DNA from: CAZBEL01 sp964628055
GTDB lineage: Bacteria; Fidelibacterota; Marinisomatia; Marinisomatales; TCS56
Assembly (NCBI GenBank): GCA_964628055.1
Contig: CAZVNL010000013.1
Span: 1 to 59,446 of the forward strand
Direction of reading: 5' to 3'
DNA length: 59,446 nucleotides
Below, one piece after another: positions 9,119 to 18,200 of the stretch (positions are counted from its first letter, which is position 1; each line of letters begins with the position of its first letter). The translations under genes were made by a program, and so were the position numbers. Under the pieces are notes generated by a model. That model worked only from the letters and a program-made list of their open reading frames with translations. It was not told the origin of the DNA and did not search any database.

Positions 9119-11048
9119 ATGGCCAACCGGGTAAAACCAGCCACCGACGTTCGTAAACCCTGGATTACCTTGGTGGGGAATCCCAATTCTGGGAAGACGG
9201 CTCTTTTCAATCTCCTTACCGGCGCCCGCCAGAAAGTGTCTAACTATCCCGGGGTAACGGTGGAGAAGAAGTATAACACCCTTTCTCTACCAGATGACAC
9301 CACCGTCCAGGTCCAGGACATGCCGGGCACGTTCAGCCTGACACCTGAATCTTACGACGAACGTATTGTTACGGAACAGGTGCTGGAGTGGATCCATGGG
9401 ATTAATCCCCCGGCAGCCATCATCTCCGTCGTGGACGCCACCAACCTTAGCCGGAATCTTTACCGTACTTCTCAGTTATTGGACCTGGGTATTCCCGTAA
9501 TAGTCGCCATTAACATGATGGACTTGGTGAATAAACGTAGCCAGAAAATTGACGTGACATATTTAAAGGAGGCTCTGGGAGCAGCCGCGGTGATTCCCCT
9601 TTCGGCGCTGGAAAAGTGCGGTTTGGAAGAATTGAAAACCGCCCTGGTGCAAATCCTTCGTTCACCTCCCATGAAACCACAATTTTTCCCCATTCCCCTC
9701 GATAAAAGTGTCGAGGAGAAGGTGGCTCCTTTGGTGGAAAAGTTTCAAAAACATTTTTCCTTTTCCCATCGACTGGCCCTTGCCCAGGCCTTATGGTTGG
9801 TGACCCGTCAATCCGTCCTGGATATCTATCAACACGCCTCTCTCGATGGCCAGGGACCGGATTTTACAAAGACGGGACCAGGCAGTAAGGGCGTTAGATT
9901 CACTGGGGTATCCCAATCGCATCTTGGAGGCTACTTTACGCTACCATTGGTTGGATGCGCTCCTGGTAACGGACTCTACCTCGATCACGCGTAAGAACCG
10001 CAGTGAAAAGTATGATCGCGTCCTGACCCATCCCTGGTGGGGCCCGCTCATTTTTATCACCGTTCTATACTTGATTTTCCAGGCCATTTTTAGCTGGGCC
10101 ACGATTCCCATGGAGTGGATCGGGTCCGGCGTGGATTAGGTAGGAACGGCATTATGGAATTAAATGCCCAGCGGTTTAATGCGGGAATTGTTGGTGAAGG
10201 GCGCGGTGAGTGGCGTGGGGTCTATTCCGGTATTTTTACCCCAAATACTCATCTTGGTCTTTTTCTTAAGCCTGTTGGAGGATTCAGGGTACATGGCACG
10301 GGTGGCTTTCATGTTGGACTGCCTCATGAACCGGGTGGGCTTGCACGGCCGGTCCGTTCTACCTCTTATAAGCGGTTATGCCTGTGCCATTCCAGGCATT
10401 ATGTCCACCCGAACTATCGATAGCTGGAAAGAGCGCCTCATTACGATCCTGATTATACCCCTCATGAGTTGTAGCGCTCGTCTACCGGTTTATACCCTCA
10501 TGATCGCGGCCTTTATCCCTTCTATGAAAATCCTCAGTTTTATCCAACTCCAGAGTCTGTCCCTGGTCATCATGTATTTCCTGGGAACGGCCACCACCCT
10601 GGTGATGGCCAAAGTTCTCAGTTCTTTTATTGTCCTAGAATTGCCCCCTTACCGAATCCCATTGATGCAGTCCGTCCTCCGCCAGGTTTATAGCCGGGGG
10701 AAAGTTTTTGTTCGCAATGCGGGTCAGATTATTTTAGACATTTCCATGGTTCTGTGGTTCCTGGCGTCTTTCCCGCGCCAGAATACGGCTGGGGAACCGG
10801 TTCCCATCCAGCGGACCTATGTCGGTAAAATTGGCCGGTCCATCGAACACGGTGATTAAGCCCCTGGGCTTCGACTGGAAGTTGGGGATTGGTTTGCTCA
10901 CTTCCTTTGCTGGCCACCTTTGCCATCATGCGTCATGAAACCAGAAGCTGGAAGTGGACCCTGTTCATGATCGGGTATCTCAACGTCTTGGCCTACTTGG
11001 GGTTCGTTTATCATGTACCAAGGTGGCTGGTTGTTAGGGTGGTCCTGA
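9119..11048 (+). pseudogene. feoB: feoB remnant (ferrous iron transporter B), multiply disrupted
   Basis: FeoB is an inner-membrane Fe(II) importer with an N-terminal G domain. The first piece (from ATG 9119) has G1 GNPNSGKT (residues 20-27), G2/G3 region NYPGVTVEKK and DMPGTFSL, and G4 NMMD. A frameshift at about 9850-9890 moves the reading into another frame (RALDSLGYPNRILEATLRY, then the first membrane segment). In that frame TAG (10137-10139) and TAA (10161-10163) interrupt the protein. The membrane part continues to about 10855, where another shift leads to IKPLGFDWKLGIGLLTSFA. The conserved segment that normally follows (AREVF...) is missing, and the text resumes at TFAIMRHETRSWKW. A last shift gives the normal C-terminus, ending at TGA 11046-11048. 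Confidence 0.9.
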
Positions 11049-11221
11049 TGAATTGGCAGACCATTACGGCTCTTGCCCTGGTGGTATGGGTCCTCATTTA
11101 CGTGATCTGGAAGTTCTTCCGTCAATTTTATACGGTGGAAAAAGATCCCCATTGTGAATATTGTCCCGTTCCTAAACAGGCGGGTCATAAAAAGAAAACG
11201 AAAGATGTCTGGTTACACTAA
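11048..11221 (+). CDS. Small Feo-associated membrane protein with CxxC
   Basis: A 57-residue ORF whose ATG overlaps the reconstructed feoB stop as TGATG, the usual spacing for the third gene of a feo operon. It has one membrane helix (about residues 5-24), a basic/aromatic stretch, then HCEYCP with a CxxC pair, and a lysine-rich tail. This matches the layout of the FeoB-associated Cys-rich membrane proteins found next to feoB in many bacteria. It appears intact although feoA and feoB are broken, so whether it is still expressed or useful is unclear. Its last bases overlap the convergent GNAT remnant. Confidence 0.55.
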   Translation: MNWQTITALALVVWVLIYVIWKFFRQFYTVEKDPHCEYCPVPKQAGHKKKTKDVWLH

Positions 11222-11685
11222 GTCCTTGGCCATTTTCAAAAGCTCTCCCCTGGTCTTTCCTTTAAGCATATAACCCAGCTGCTCAACTAAATTCCTGACA
11301 TTCGCGTTTTGGGGCAGTAAGCGTAACCATAGGGTTCACATACCCTGTTTTTTGGTCTCTGATGCCACCGAGTCCATAATCTTTTTGGCATATCCTTGTC
11401 GTCGAAAATGAGGGGTCTACAAAAAGGTGAAAAAGCGTGCCCCTGTGGTTTTCGTAGTCGTATGCACAACTGAGATGGGCTACAACGTATTCATCCTTTA
11501 CTAGTAGATAAGTAACCGAACCCGGATCAAGGAGGGCTAGTCGGCCCCATTTCTGGAAGCCAAAGGGGTAGGTCATGCGCTGTTCGGAGGTCTTTTGGAT
11601 TTTGAAACCAGCGCTGCAGGATTGGCTTCAGCCTGGCGCGTTCTTTAGGGTTGGCGTAGGAAACAATTTTTAGGGTAGTTTCCAT
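11213..11685 (-). pseudogene. GNAT-family N-acetyltransferase remnant, frameshifted
   Basis: On the minus strand an ATG at 11683-11685 opens METTLKIVSYANPKERARL, which runs into a wrong frame near 11585. A second frame gives a GNAT-like core (RLALLDPGSVTYLLVKDEY...GTLFHLFVDPSF). The acetyl-CoA-binding signature RRQGYAKKIMDSVASETKKQG appears only after another shift near 11410. The family C-terminus NANVRNLVEQLGYMLKGKT appears after at least one more shift near 11310, ending at a stop at 11213-11215. Joined together these make a normal GNAT of about 157 residues. At least three frameshifts mean the gene is not functional as read. The substrate is unknown. Confidence 0.75.
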
Positions 11686-11772
11686 GGTCAATAAGTTACC
11701 CTTTTTCGTGGGGAACTGCTAAGCCTTGATTTCCTTGACATTCATTTGTAGGAGGGAAAAATTCCAGCGTCT

Positions 11773-12738
11773 ATGAAACCGATTACACCCATCGAAGCTT
11801 TCCAGGAAGGACAGAAGGTTCAGGGTTTTTACTTGTGTACCGAAAAGCACGTGCGCCACACCCGTACGGGGGAGTTGTTTTTAGACCTCACTCTCCGAGA
11901 TCGGACTGGCGTTATTCATGCTAAGATTTGGGACAAAGTTTCCCAATTCAATGAACGGTTCGCCAATGGCGATCCGGTCGTAGTGGCCGGTGTGGTGGAG
12001 ACCTTCCAGGAGCGCCTGCAACTGGTTATTAAGCGTATTAACCGGGCCTCCGTTCAATACTATGGTAGGTACGGTTATGATCCCGCCTTGCTCGTCCCCA
12101 CGGCGCCCCAAGATGCCAAAGGAATGTGGAAGGAAATAGTTCAGTTTACAAGGACCATTCAGAACCGCCATCTACGGAACTTGGTGGCGCGAATTTACCG
12201 GGAGAACAAAGACCGCCTCTTGGTGGCACCAGCCTCGGTGAGCATGCACCATAATTACCGTTCCGGGTTTCTGGAACATACACTTTCCATGGCGCAAATC
12301 GGGAAGCAGCTCGCCGCTCATTACGATGTGAATGCTGATCTACTTATAACCGGGATTTTGCTCCACGATATCGGTAAACTACGGGAGATCACCACTGGTT
12401 TCCAGGCTGAGTACACCGATGAAGGACACTTTTTAGGTCACATTATCATGGGACGGGACATGCTTCGAGAGACGGCCCAGACCATTCAAGGCTTTCCCTC
12501 CAAACTGCTAATAATGCTGGAACACATAATCCTAGCACACCAGGGACACCACGAGTGGCAAAGTCCCAAACAACCTGCCTTTAAAGAAGCGCTCTTGCTG
12601 CATTTAATTGACTATATGGATGCAAAAATGAATCTCATGGAAATTGCCCTCAGCGAAGATCAGAACGAAGGAAACTGGACTGACCGTAAAAACATATTCC
12701 GTATTCCTCTGTTTAAAGGTGAGCATGAAACTGAATAA
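11773..12738 (+). CDS. YhaM-like OB-fold/HD-domain 3'-5' exoribonuclease
   Basis: A 321-residue cytoplasmic protein. The N-terminal OB-fold (about residues 15-105) has the nucleic-acid-binding pattern LDLTLRDRTGVIHAKIWD. A metal-dependent HD phosphohydrolase domain follows, with H169 in LEHTLSM, H198-D199 in LLHDIGK, a later conserved GHHEW and Asp in HLIDYMDAKMN. This order is that of YhaM/CbfI nucleases, which trim RNA and single-stranded DNA. AGGAGGG lies about 17 bases before the ATG, unusually far. Its last 14 bases overlap the ECF transporter gene, so the two are probably translated together. Confidence 0.85.
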   Translation: MKPITPIEAFQEGQKVQGFYLCTEKHVRHTRTGELFLDLTLRDRTGVIHAKIWDKVSQFNERFANGDPVVVAGVVETFQERLQLVIKRINRASVQYYGRYGYDPALLVPTAPQDAKGMWKEIVQFTRTIQNRHLRNLVARIYRENKDRLLVAPASVSMHHNYRSGFLEHTLSMAQIGKQLAAHYDVNADLLITGILLHDIGKLREITTGFQAEYTDEGHFLGHIIMGRDMLRETAQTIQGFPSKLLIMLEHIILAHQGHHEWQSPKQPAFKEALLLHLIDYMDAKMNLMEIALSEDQNEGNWTDRKNIFRIPLFKGEHETE

Positions 12739-13273
12739 ACTGGTGCAGGCTGCTATGTTCGCAGCTGTGGCCGTGGGGGTAGGTTTTTCCCTTCTGTTGG
12801 TGCCCAATGTTGAACTCATTACCCTCACCATTTTTCTGGCCGGCCTGGTTTTAGGTCCTGGTTGGGGGATATTGGTGGGGGGGACGGCGGAGGTAGTATT
12901 CACTTCGTTAAATCCCTTGGGCTCGGGACTCAGTTTTCCCCCTCTCTTTATCTCCCAGGTGCTTTCCATGATGCTCATTGGCATAACCGGGGGTTTATGT
13001 CGCCCTTTTTTCTACCGTTTTAAGTTTAATTTACGCCGGGTAGTCGCCTTAGGCCTGGTTGGTTTTCTACTCACTTTTATTTACGACTCTCTAACCACCT
13101 TGAGTTATCCTCTCAGTACCGGGTTTGGCGGCCCCCAGATACTGGGTGTGTACCTGGCTGGGTTAGGGTTTACTTTTTTACATCAAATCTGGAACGCTGT
13201 GGTCTTCGCGTTGGGAGTTCCCAAGGTGGTGCAGCATCTCGCCGGTGTGGGAATGGTAACTCCACGCGGATAG
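12725..13273 (+). CDS. ECF transporter S component (substrate-binding membrane protein)
   Basis: A 182-residue membrane protein with about six hydrophobic segments and the typical start of ECF S components (short basic N-terminus, then LVQAAMFAAVAVGVG). The NVELITLTIFLAGLVLGPGWG block is common to S components that bind vitamins or precursors. I chose the ATG at 12725 because AAGGTGAG precedes it and because the longer in-frame reading would run through the yhaM-like gene. No EcfA, EcfA' or EcfT genes are in the window, so it must share an energising module encoded elsewhere. The substrate is unknown. The neighbouring B12 uptake operon makes a cobalamin-related role conceivable but unproven. 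Confidence 0.75.
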   Translation: MKLNKLVQAAMFAAVAVGVGFSLLLVPNVELITLTIFLAGLVLGPGWGILVGGTAEVVFTSLNPLGSGLSFPPLFISQVLSMMLIGITGGLCRPFFYRFKFNLRRVVALGLVGFLLTFIYDSLTTLSYPLSTGFGGPQILGVYLAGLGFTFLHQIWNAVVFALGVPKVVQHLAGVGMVTPRG

Positions 13274-13276
13274 AGT

Positions 13277-14998
13277 GTGGATAACCATTGGAGCGTGGCG
13301 AGTTTTAGGGAATACCGTACCTCTGCATGGAGCCTGATCGGGGGAGTGTGGTTCCTGCTCACGGCTTGGGCGCCGTCCCAGGACGTCTCGGTTCTACCCT
13401 TCGACTGGAGTGGTCAGAATGGGTTAATCACTGTCGATGGGGCCCTGTTTTGGAATCGGGATTGGAATGGCGGATTATTGTTTTTTGATGGCAGTTTTGC
13501 TTCTTATCCGGCGCGTTATGGACCGGGGTTCCAGCGTGGGTTTGACCCCCAAGTCCCCAGTAATTTTTCTTCCCTGGATTCGCTGCCCGATAGTGCTTTG
13601 GTAACAACATTCGTCGACTACCACCGGGGAGATTATCTTTACGATCAATTAGAAATTCATTCTACGCTGGCGAATTCAGGCAACGCCCTGGAACTCTATG
13701 GTTTTAAACGTTCCTACGGGGGGCCGTGGGGTCAATTCTATCAGCAACCCCCGGGTCCGGAAGGACCCATTCAGCAATCTTATCGCCTGGACTATCACTC
13801 GCGAGAAGGCCCCCACGAATGGGGCAGTGCGGTGGCTTACTTGGTGACGAATAGCGGTTTACCGGATACTTCCTTTACCCAGCGCGGTTTGCACCGGGAC
13901 CACATTACCACCGCTACCCTTCAATACCAGTACCACGGTTCTTCCTGGACATGGTCCTCCCGCGAGTCTTTATTCAATCAGGTAACCCGGGTGAAATCGG
14001 CCCTCTTACCCTCACCAGGAACTCGTTACTTTACCCGTGGTCGTTTACACAACCGCTGGTCCACGGTGTCGGCAAATGACGGCCAATGGAACCTGGGAGT
14101 TGTGGCGAATATCCAGGATTATTCCTTTACTTCCCTGGGGTACAAACAGCGTGGCTGGGCGTTATTCTATGGAGGCCAAGAAACATCCTGGGGGGAACTT
14201 CAGGTAGGTTTTGGGAAAGGTCCCCAGGTGATGGAACCTTACGTTTCGTTTCGATCCCGTATTAGGTGGTGGGGAATACAATTGGATTTGCGTTATCTCC
14301 GTGAACCCCGGCCGCGGCTCATTTCCTATTGGCAAGCAGAAGAACGGCCTTTTTTCGAGAATTGGTCTCGGGCGAGGTTGTCTCTCTCCCGGAAGGGACC
14401 TCGGTTGGCGTGGCAGGGGCACATTATGTCCACCGGGGTGGACAAATATTTCCCGCTAAATGATGATTTAGTCGGAGATACGTCCAAAACGGCGCGCGTG
14501 GTAATGTACGCGCTAAACGCGAACTTGCGTTTGTTCCCGAGCTGGTATCTCCGGGGGACATTCCGGTTCACGACGCCCCAGGATCCCTTGTCGGACGGCA
14601 TTGGGCAATATTTCCTTGTAGGACTTAATGGACAGAAAGGGTTTTTTACCGGTAAAATGAATACGCAGTTAAACGTATGGGTGGAACGTTGGTCAGCGCG
14701 GGATACTACCTTGGGCTTTCATCCCTTTCAGAATAGTCCCTTTCAAGTTCGCGATCTCCCCAACCCCCTTTCCGAGAGTTGGGTTCTCCATTTCCAAGTC
14801 TCCGCCCGGGTTTCTACCTTGAAAATAACCTATCGAGTGGATAATGTCCTTTATGCCCTTAAACCGCTGGCCCTGAAGCTATTTCCGGGTTTAAAGGAAG
14901 AGGATTTATGGCTTCGCAATAACTACTTTCTAAACGGACTCCAATATCCCCTGGCGCGCATGGTTTCTTTCCAGGTCGAGTGGGAGTTTAAAGATTAA
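13277..14998 (+). CDS. Predicted outer-membrane beta-barrel protein, function unknown
   Basis: A 573-residue protein from a GTG start 3 bases after the ECF gene stop. A signal-anchor-like hydrophobic stretch (about residues 17-32, ending AWAPSQ) is followed by many alternating hydrophobic/aromatic strands and no long helix, ending VSFQVEWEFKD. This is the pattern of an outer-membrane beta-barrel, though without a classic terminal Phe. There is no plug or TonB box, so it is not a TonB receptor. The ECF gene directly before it suggests joint expression and perhaps transport of the same compound. It converges on the B12 lipoprotein gene with only 6 bases between stops. Confidence 0.6.
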   Translation: MDNHWSVASFREYRTSAWSLIGGVWFLLTAWAPSQDVSVLPFDWSGQNGLITVDGALFWNRDWNGGLLFFDGSFASYPARYGPGFQRGFDPQVPSNFSSLDSLPDSALVTTFVDYHRGDYLYDQLEIHSTLANSGNALELYGFKRSYGGPWGQFYQQPPGPEGPIQQSYRLDYHSREGPHEWGSAVAYLVTNSGLPDTSFTQRGLHRDHITTATLQYQYHGSSWTWSSRESLFNQVTRVKSALLPSPGTRYFTRGRLHNRWSTVSANDGQWNLGVVANIQDYSFTSLGYKQRGWALFYGGQETSWGELQVGFGKGPQVMEPYVSFRSRIRWWGIQLDLRYLREPRPRLISYWQAEERPFFENWSRARLSLSRKGPRLAWQGHIMSTGVDKYFPLNDDLVGDTSKTARVVMYALNANLRLFPSWYLRGTFRFTTPQDPLSDGIGQYFLVGLNGQKGFFTGKMNTQLNVWVERWSARDTTLGFHPFQNSPFQVRDLPNPLSESWVLHFQVSARVSTLKITYRVDNVLYALKPLALKLFPGLKEEDLWLRNNYFLNGLQYPLARMVSFQVEWEFKD

Positions 14999-15004
14999 CC
15001 CCGG

Positions 15005-16060
15005 TTAACGGGTTTCATTACCAGCTACGACGGCAAATTCCGTAGGCAAAGCGCCTACGTCAAAGGTAACGAGTTCATTTCCTGCCGTGTCGGTAACGAT
15101 GACTTGGTCTGGGGCAATATAATCAGTGAGTCCAAAGAAGAGATAATCCTGGTAAGCCCCCGCCGAATAAACCCCGGCGAAAGCCCCAATCTGGTTTTCG
15201 AAATCAAGGGACAGGTCGCTGTTTACCGGGGCCATACCACTTCCTGTGGTTCGGAAGAGCGTTCCTTGAACCATTACCCAGTCCGACCCAACCTGGGATG
15301 TGACCCCATAGTCGTTGGTAGTTACGACGCCGCTTTGTAAGTCAATGGTGCTGGTGCCCGCACGGGATTCATAGGTGGCACCATCGAAGACAAACGAGTT
15401 ACTGGCCACGTACAATAATCTGTTTAAAAGTGAGAGCCTACCCGGGCCGGGGATCACCTGAAAAGTATCCACAATAGTTCTATTGGGAAGGGCAATCTTT
15501 AAAATATAATCTGCCGGATTCCATTGAATGTCCATGGTTATGGACGTGTAAAGAAAGTCGTCCACAATGAGGATATCCTCTGGTAAAGCTCCCACGGCAA
15601 TGGTATCCAGCACGGTTTGGGTATTGAGATCCACCATAAGAATGCCTGCCAAGTTCCAACACGTGATATAGCCTATATTGTCCTGTATGGCCAGGTAACG
15701 GGGGCTGGCGTTGGGCAAGGCCAGCGTCCCCTCGTGGCTCAACGACGATTGAAGGTTGATGATTTCCAGTGTGTGGCTGTTATTGTTTATAATATAGAGG
15801 CGATCGCCATCTATGATAAAGGATTGGGCCACGTCACCCAACTCCCGACCGGTGAGATTCTGGAAAAGCGGGCCCGTAATGTCGTTATTACCCGGAGTGA
15901 AGGCCCACAAAGAAGCATTGTTAGCGTTGAAGTTTCCTTCACATAGCACTAACACACTCCCCTTTTCAAGGGAGATAACATCTTGGTTTACATCGTTCTG
16001 ATCGCAACCTGAAAGAAGCATAGAGAAGAAAATGATGAAGGGTAGGATTTGGTTTTTCAT
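15005..16060 (-). CDS. Beta-propeller surface lipoprotein, BtuG-like (cobalamin capture)
   Basis: A 351-residue lipoprotein. A signal peptide ends at the lipobox LLSGC with an acidic mature start (CDQNDVNQD). The rest is a repeated four-stranded pattern typical of a YncE/DUF5074 seven-bladed beta-propeller (for example SFIIDGDRLYIINNNSHTLE and APDQVIVTDTAGNELVTFDV). In Bacteroides, BtuG proteins of this fold sit next to btuB and bind B12 very tightly at the cell surface. Here the gene lies 14 bases after the BtuB-like gene, under the same cobalamin riboswitch, which supports that role. The ATG at 16058-16060 gives a proper signal peptide; upstream codons overlap btuB and are not used. Confidence 0.75.
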   Translation of the reverse strand: MKNQILPFIIFFSMLLSGCDQNDVNQDVISLEKGSVLVLCEGNFNANNASLWAFTPGNNDITGPLFQNLTGRELGDVAQSFIIDGDRLYIINNNSHTLEIINLQSSLSHEGTLALPNASPRYLAIQDNIGYITCWNLAGILMVDLNTQTVLDTIAVGALPEDILIVDDFLYTSITMDIQWNPADYILKIALPNRTIVDTFQVIPGPGRLSLLNRLLYVASNSFVFDGATYESRAGTSTIDLQSGVVTTNDYGVTSQVGSDWVMVQGTLFRTTGSGMAPVNSDLSLDFENQIGAFAGVYSAGAYQDYLFFGLTDYIAPDQVIVTDTAGNELVTFDVGALPTEFAVVAGNETR

Positions 16061-16074
16061 GGGGACTCCCGTTT

Positions 16075-18096
16075 TTATGAAGTTGGTTGGTAGATAATGG
16101 TGAAGAGAAATGACCGGCCAGGTTCGGGATAACCGTAGGTGCCCTGGTAGGATTGGTTGAGGAGATTGTCCACCGTAAGAAGGAGAGTCAATTTCCGGAA
16201 CCACTGTGGGGTGTAGGCGAGAGTTAGGGCCGCCAAGGCGTAGGGCGCCAGGGTAATATCATCAGGATAATCGTATTGAACGGTGCGTTGTGAAACCGCT
16301 ACTATATTCATATTGATGGTAAAGTTGTTAGCGGTGAACTCCAGGCTCCCCGTGGCCACGAAGCGCGGTGTGTAACGCAAGAGTTCATGGGTGATGAGAT
16401 TGTGAGCTTTCACCAACATGACGGAGCCGTAGGCGCGGTAATCGTCTCGTTGGTAGTCGAACTGGAAAGTGCCGCTGAATCGCTGGGTCCGGGCCTCGTT
16501 TTGGGCCTGCCACCAACCGGTGGAATCGGGGACCCACCGAATAAGGTTGGTACTGTATTTATTCGTCAGAACAAGGGTGGCCGACCCGCGCTTGAAGAGC
16601 CGCCGCACATCCAGCGATTGAGTGGCTGTTTCCTCGGGTAGTAGGGCTAAGTTTCCGCCCGGACGCCAGTAGAGGTCGTTAAACGTTGGGTAACGGAAGC
16701 TGGTGCCACCATTCAGGTTCAAGTTTGTTTTTTGGTTGAGGTTAGCACCCAACCGCAGGTTGTACGTAAGAATTTGGTACAGCTCCCAGGCCCGTTCCCA
16801 CCGTGCAGTGGGATTCAGCGTCAGCCACTTGTTAGGAGTGTAATCTATTCCGGAGACGGCGGAAAAGATCTGGCGGTGGTGTGTTCCCACCTCCGTACTG
16901 ACAATGGATTCCCACTTCCCCTCACCTTGGAGTAGCACCCTGAGTGTGGGTCGGAGACGGGTCTTTAGGTGGTAACGGATCGTTTCCGCCCTGAGGGTGT
17001 GGTCGCTGTTAATGCGATATTCCGGTTGGCGATAATTTTCCGAGCTCCAACGGCTGGTTAAGATGAGTGTCTGGTAGCCTTTGGGGAATAAACGGGAACA
17101 TTGTAGGGAAGCCCCGGTTAGCTGATCACGCCGCCGGGCAGCGTTAGTCGCGGCCTGGATAGGACCATTTACTCCCCGATCCTGTTGAGAATAAAACAGA
17201 AAGCCCCTAACCAGTTGTTGGGAGTTAGGGCGATAATTCAGTTTGAATACCCCGAACCGCCGGGTGATTTGATTATTTTTCCTGTGTTTTTTCAGGCCAT
17301 GCCATTCATAGGGATAGTTTCCTTGATAGGTTTCGCTACCTCCCTGGAGGGTGCTGTGCCACTTACGGCGGGTAATGTGTCCCTTTGCCACCCATTGCTC
17401 CAACCCCCAACTGCCCCGGGAATAGCGGATCTGTGTCGGTTCCTCTTGGGATGATAATTGAAGAACCCCGTCAACGGCACCGGAACCGTAAAGGACGCCT
17501 GGCAGGGGAGCCAGAGCCAGGCGATTTACTAATGTTCCAGGCAATTGAGACAGGTCCGTCTCGCCGTTTTGGGGGTTGGTGAGATCAATGCCTTCTACTA
17601 CCACTTTCACCTGATTGGCAGTGCCACCGTCGATGGCCAAGGAAGTATTTCCTGCCAGGCCACCGTAATTGCGCAGGATTCCACCGGGTAGACTACGGAA
17701 TTGTCCCTGGTACACCGTTTCGTCTAACAGGGATTTTGAGTGGGTAAACCGGTAACGTGTAAAACCGGTAGCGTCAGGCCGCACTCCTACGGGTTTCAAC
17801 CTGATGGGCTGTGCAATGAGGGATATCACCCAGGGCTGGTGGGGTGGGATTTTTACGGTGCGCGACTGGTAGCCGTAGCGGGAAAAGGTGAGAGAGTCGA
17901 TAGAGGGCCAGTGGGGAGGGAGTTGGAATTCCCCGTATTCGTCCGTCATAGTCCAGACCCGCCCACCGGGATCAGCAATATAGACGTAGGGGAGCGGAGT
18001 TCCTCCAGTGGTGATTACCTTACCCTGGATTGTACCCCAGGCAGGAGTTGCCAAGCATAGCAGGGAGGGAAGGAGCAGACACCAATGTCGATACAT
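16075..18096 (-). CDS. btuB: BtuB-like TonB-dependent outer-membrane cobalamin receptor
   Basis: A 673-residue outer-membrane receptor. A signal peptide ends at about residue 21 (PAWG), then a CarboxypepD_reg-like domain (about 22-95), a plug (YQGQFRSLPGGILRNYGGLA and GVLYGSGAVDGVLQL) and a barrel whose last strands read VDNLLNQSYQGTYGYPEPGR and SFLFTIIYQPTS, as in BtuB/CirA receptors. Cobalamin specificity is inferred mainly from the cobalamin riboswitch in its leader and the propeller lipoprotein gene behind it. The N-terminal regulatory-like sandwich is normal for FCB receptors and absent from E. coli BtuB. Periplasmic and inner-membrane B12 transport genes (btuF, btuC, btuD) are not in the window. 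Confidence 0.85.
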   Translation of the reverse strand: MYRHWCLLLPSLLCLATPAWGTIQGKVITTGGTPLPYVYIADPGGRVWTMTDEYGEFQLPPHWPSIDSLTFSRYGYQSRTVKIPPHQPWVISLIAQPIRLKPVGVRPDATGFTRYRFTHSKSLLDETVYQGQFRSLPGGILRNYGGLAGNTSLAIDGGTANQVKVVVEGIDLTNPQNGETDLSQLPGTLVNRLALAPLPGVLYGSGAVDGVLQLSSQEEPTQIRYSRGSWGLEQWVAKGHITRRKWHSTLQGGSETYQGNYPYEWHGLKKHRKNNQITRRFGVFKLNYRPNSQQLVRGFLFYSQQDRGVNGPIQAATNAARRRDQLTGASLQCSRLFPKGYQTLILTSRWSSENYRQPEYRINSDHTLRAETIRYHLKTRLRPTLRVLLQGEGKWESIVSTEVGTHHRQIFSAVSGIDYTPNKWLTLNPTARWERAWELYQILTYNLRLGANLNQKTNLNLNGGTSFRYPTFNDLYWRPGGNLALLPEETATQSLDVRRLFKRGSATLVLTNKYSTNLIRWVPDSTGWWQAQNEARTQRFSGTFQFDYQRDDYRAYGSVMLVKAHNLITHELLRYTPRFVATGSLEFTANNFTINMNIVAVSQRTVQYDYPDDITLAPYALAALTLAYTPQWFRKLTLLLTVDNLLNQSYQGTYGYPEPGRSFLFTIIYQPTS

Positions 18097-18200
18097 CTTA
18101 GACCCCGAATCGTGTCGGGATCATGATAACTATTTGAACATCAGAAGTGGAAGCATTCAATTGTATCATGACCTTTCGCCCGAAAGCCAGTGGATATCAC
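18097..18200 (-). promoter_or_regulatory. Riboswitch expression platform of btuB
   Basis: This stretch lies between the aptamer and the btuB ATG (minus strand). It contains a hairpin CTTTCG/CGAAAG (18173-18186). A second hairpin CCCGA/TCGGG (stem about 18103-18118) has the only Shine-Dalgarno-like G run in its 3' arm. The loop and 3' arm of that hairpin include CGATTCG (18106-18112), an exact copy of the 5' arm of aptamer stem P1. No T-run terminator is present, so control is probably at translation. Confidence 0.55.

Noticed and set aside
9846..11221. Three separate plus-strand ORFs of 97, 231 and 110 codons
   Set aside because: They are consecutive pieces of one decayed feoB (plus the small Cys-containing ORF), interrupted by stops and frame changes, not separate genes.
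11283..11576. Minus-strand 97-codon ORF as a gene of its own
   Set aside because: It is the middle segment of a frameshifted GNAT remnant whose ends lie in other frames.
15104..15946. Plus-strand ORFs opposite the propeller lipoprotein gene
   Set aside because: The minus-strand frame has a signal peptide, lipobox, repeats and operon context; the plus-strand frames have none.
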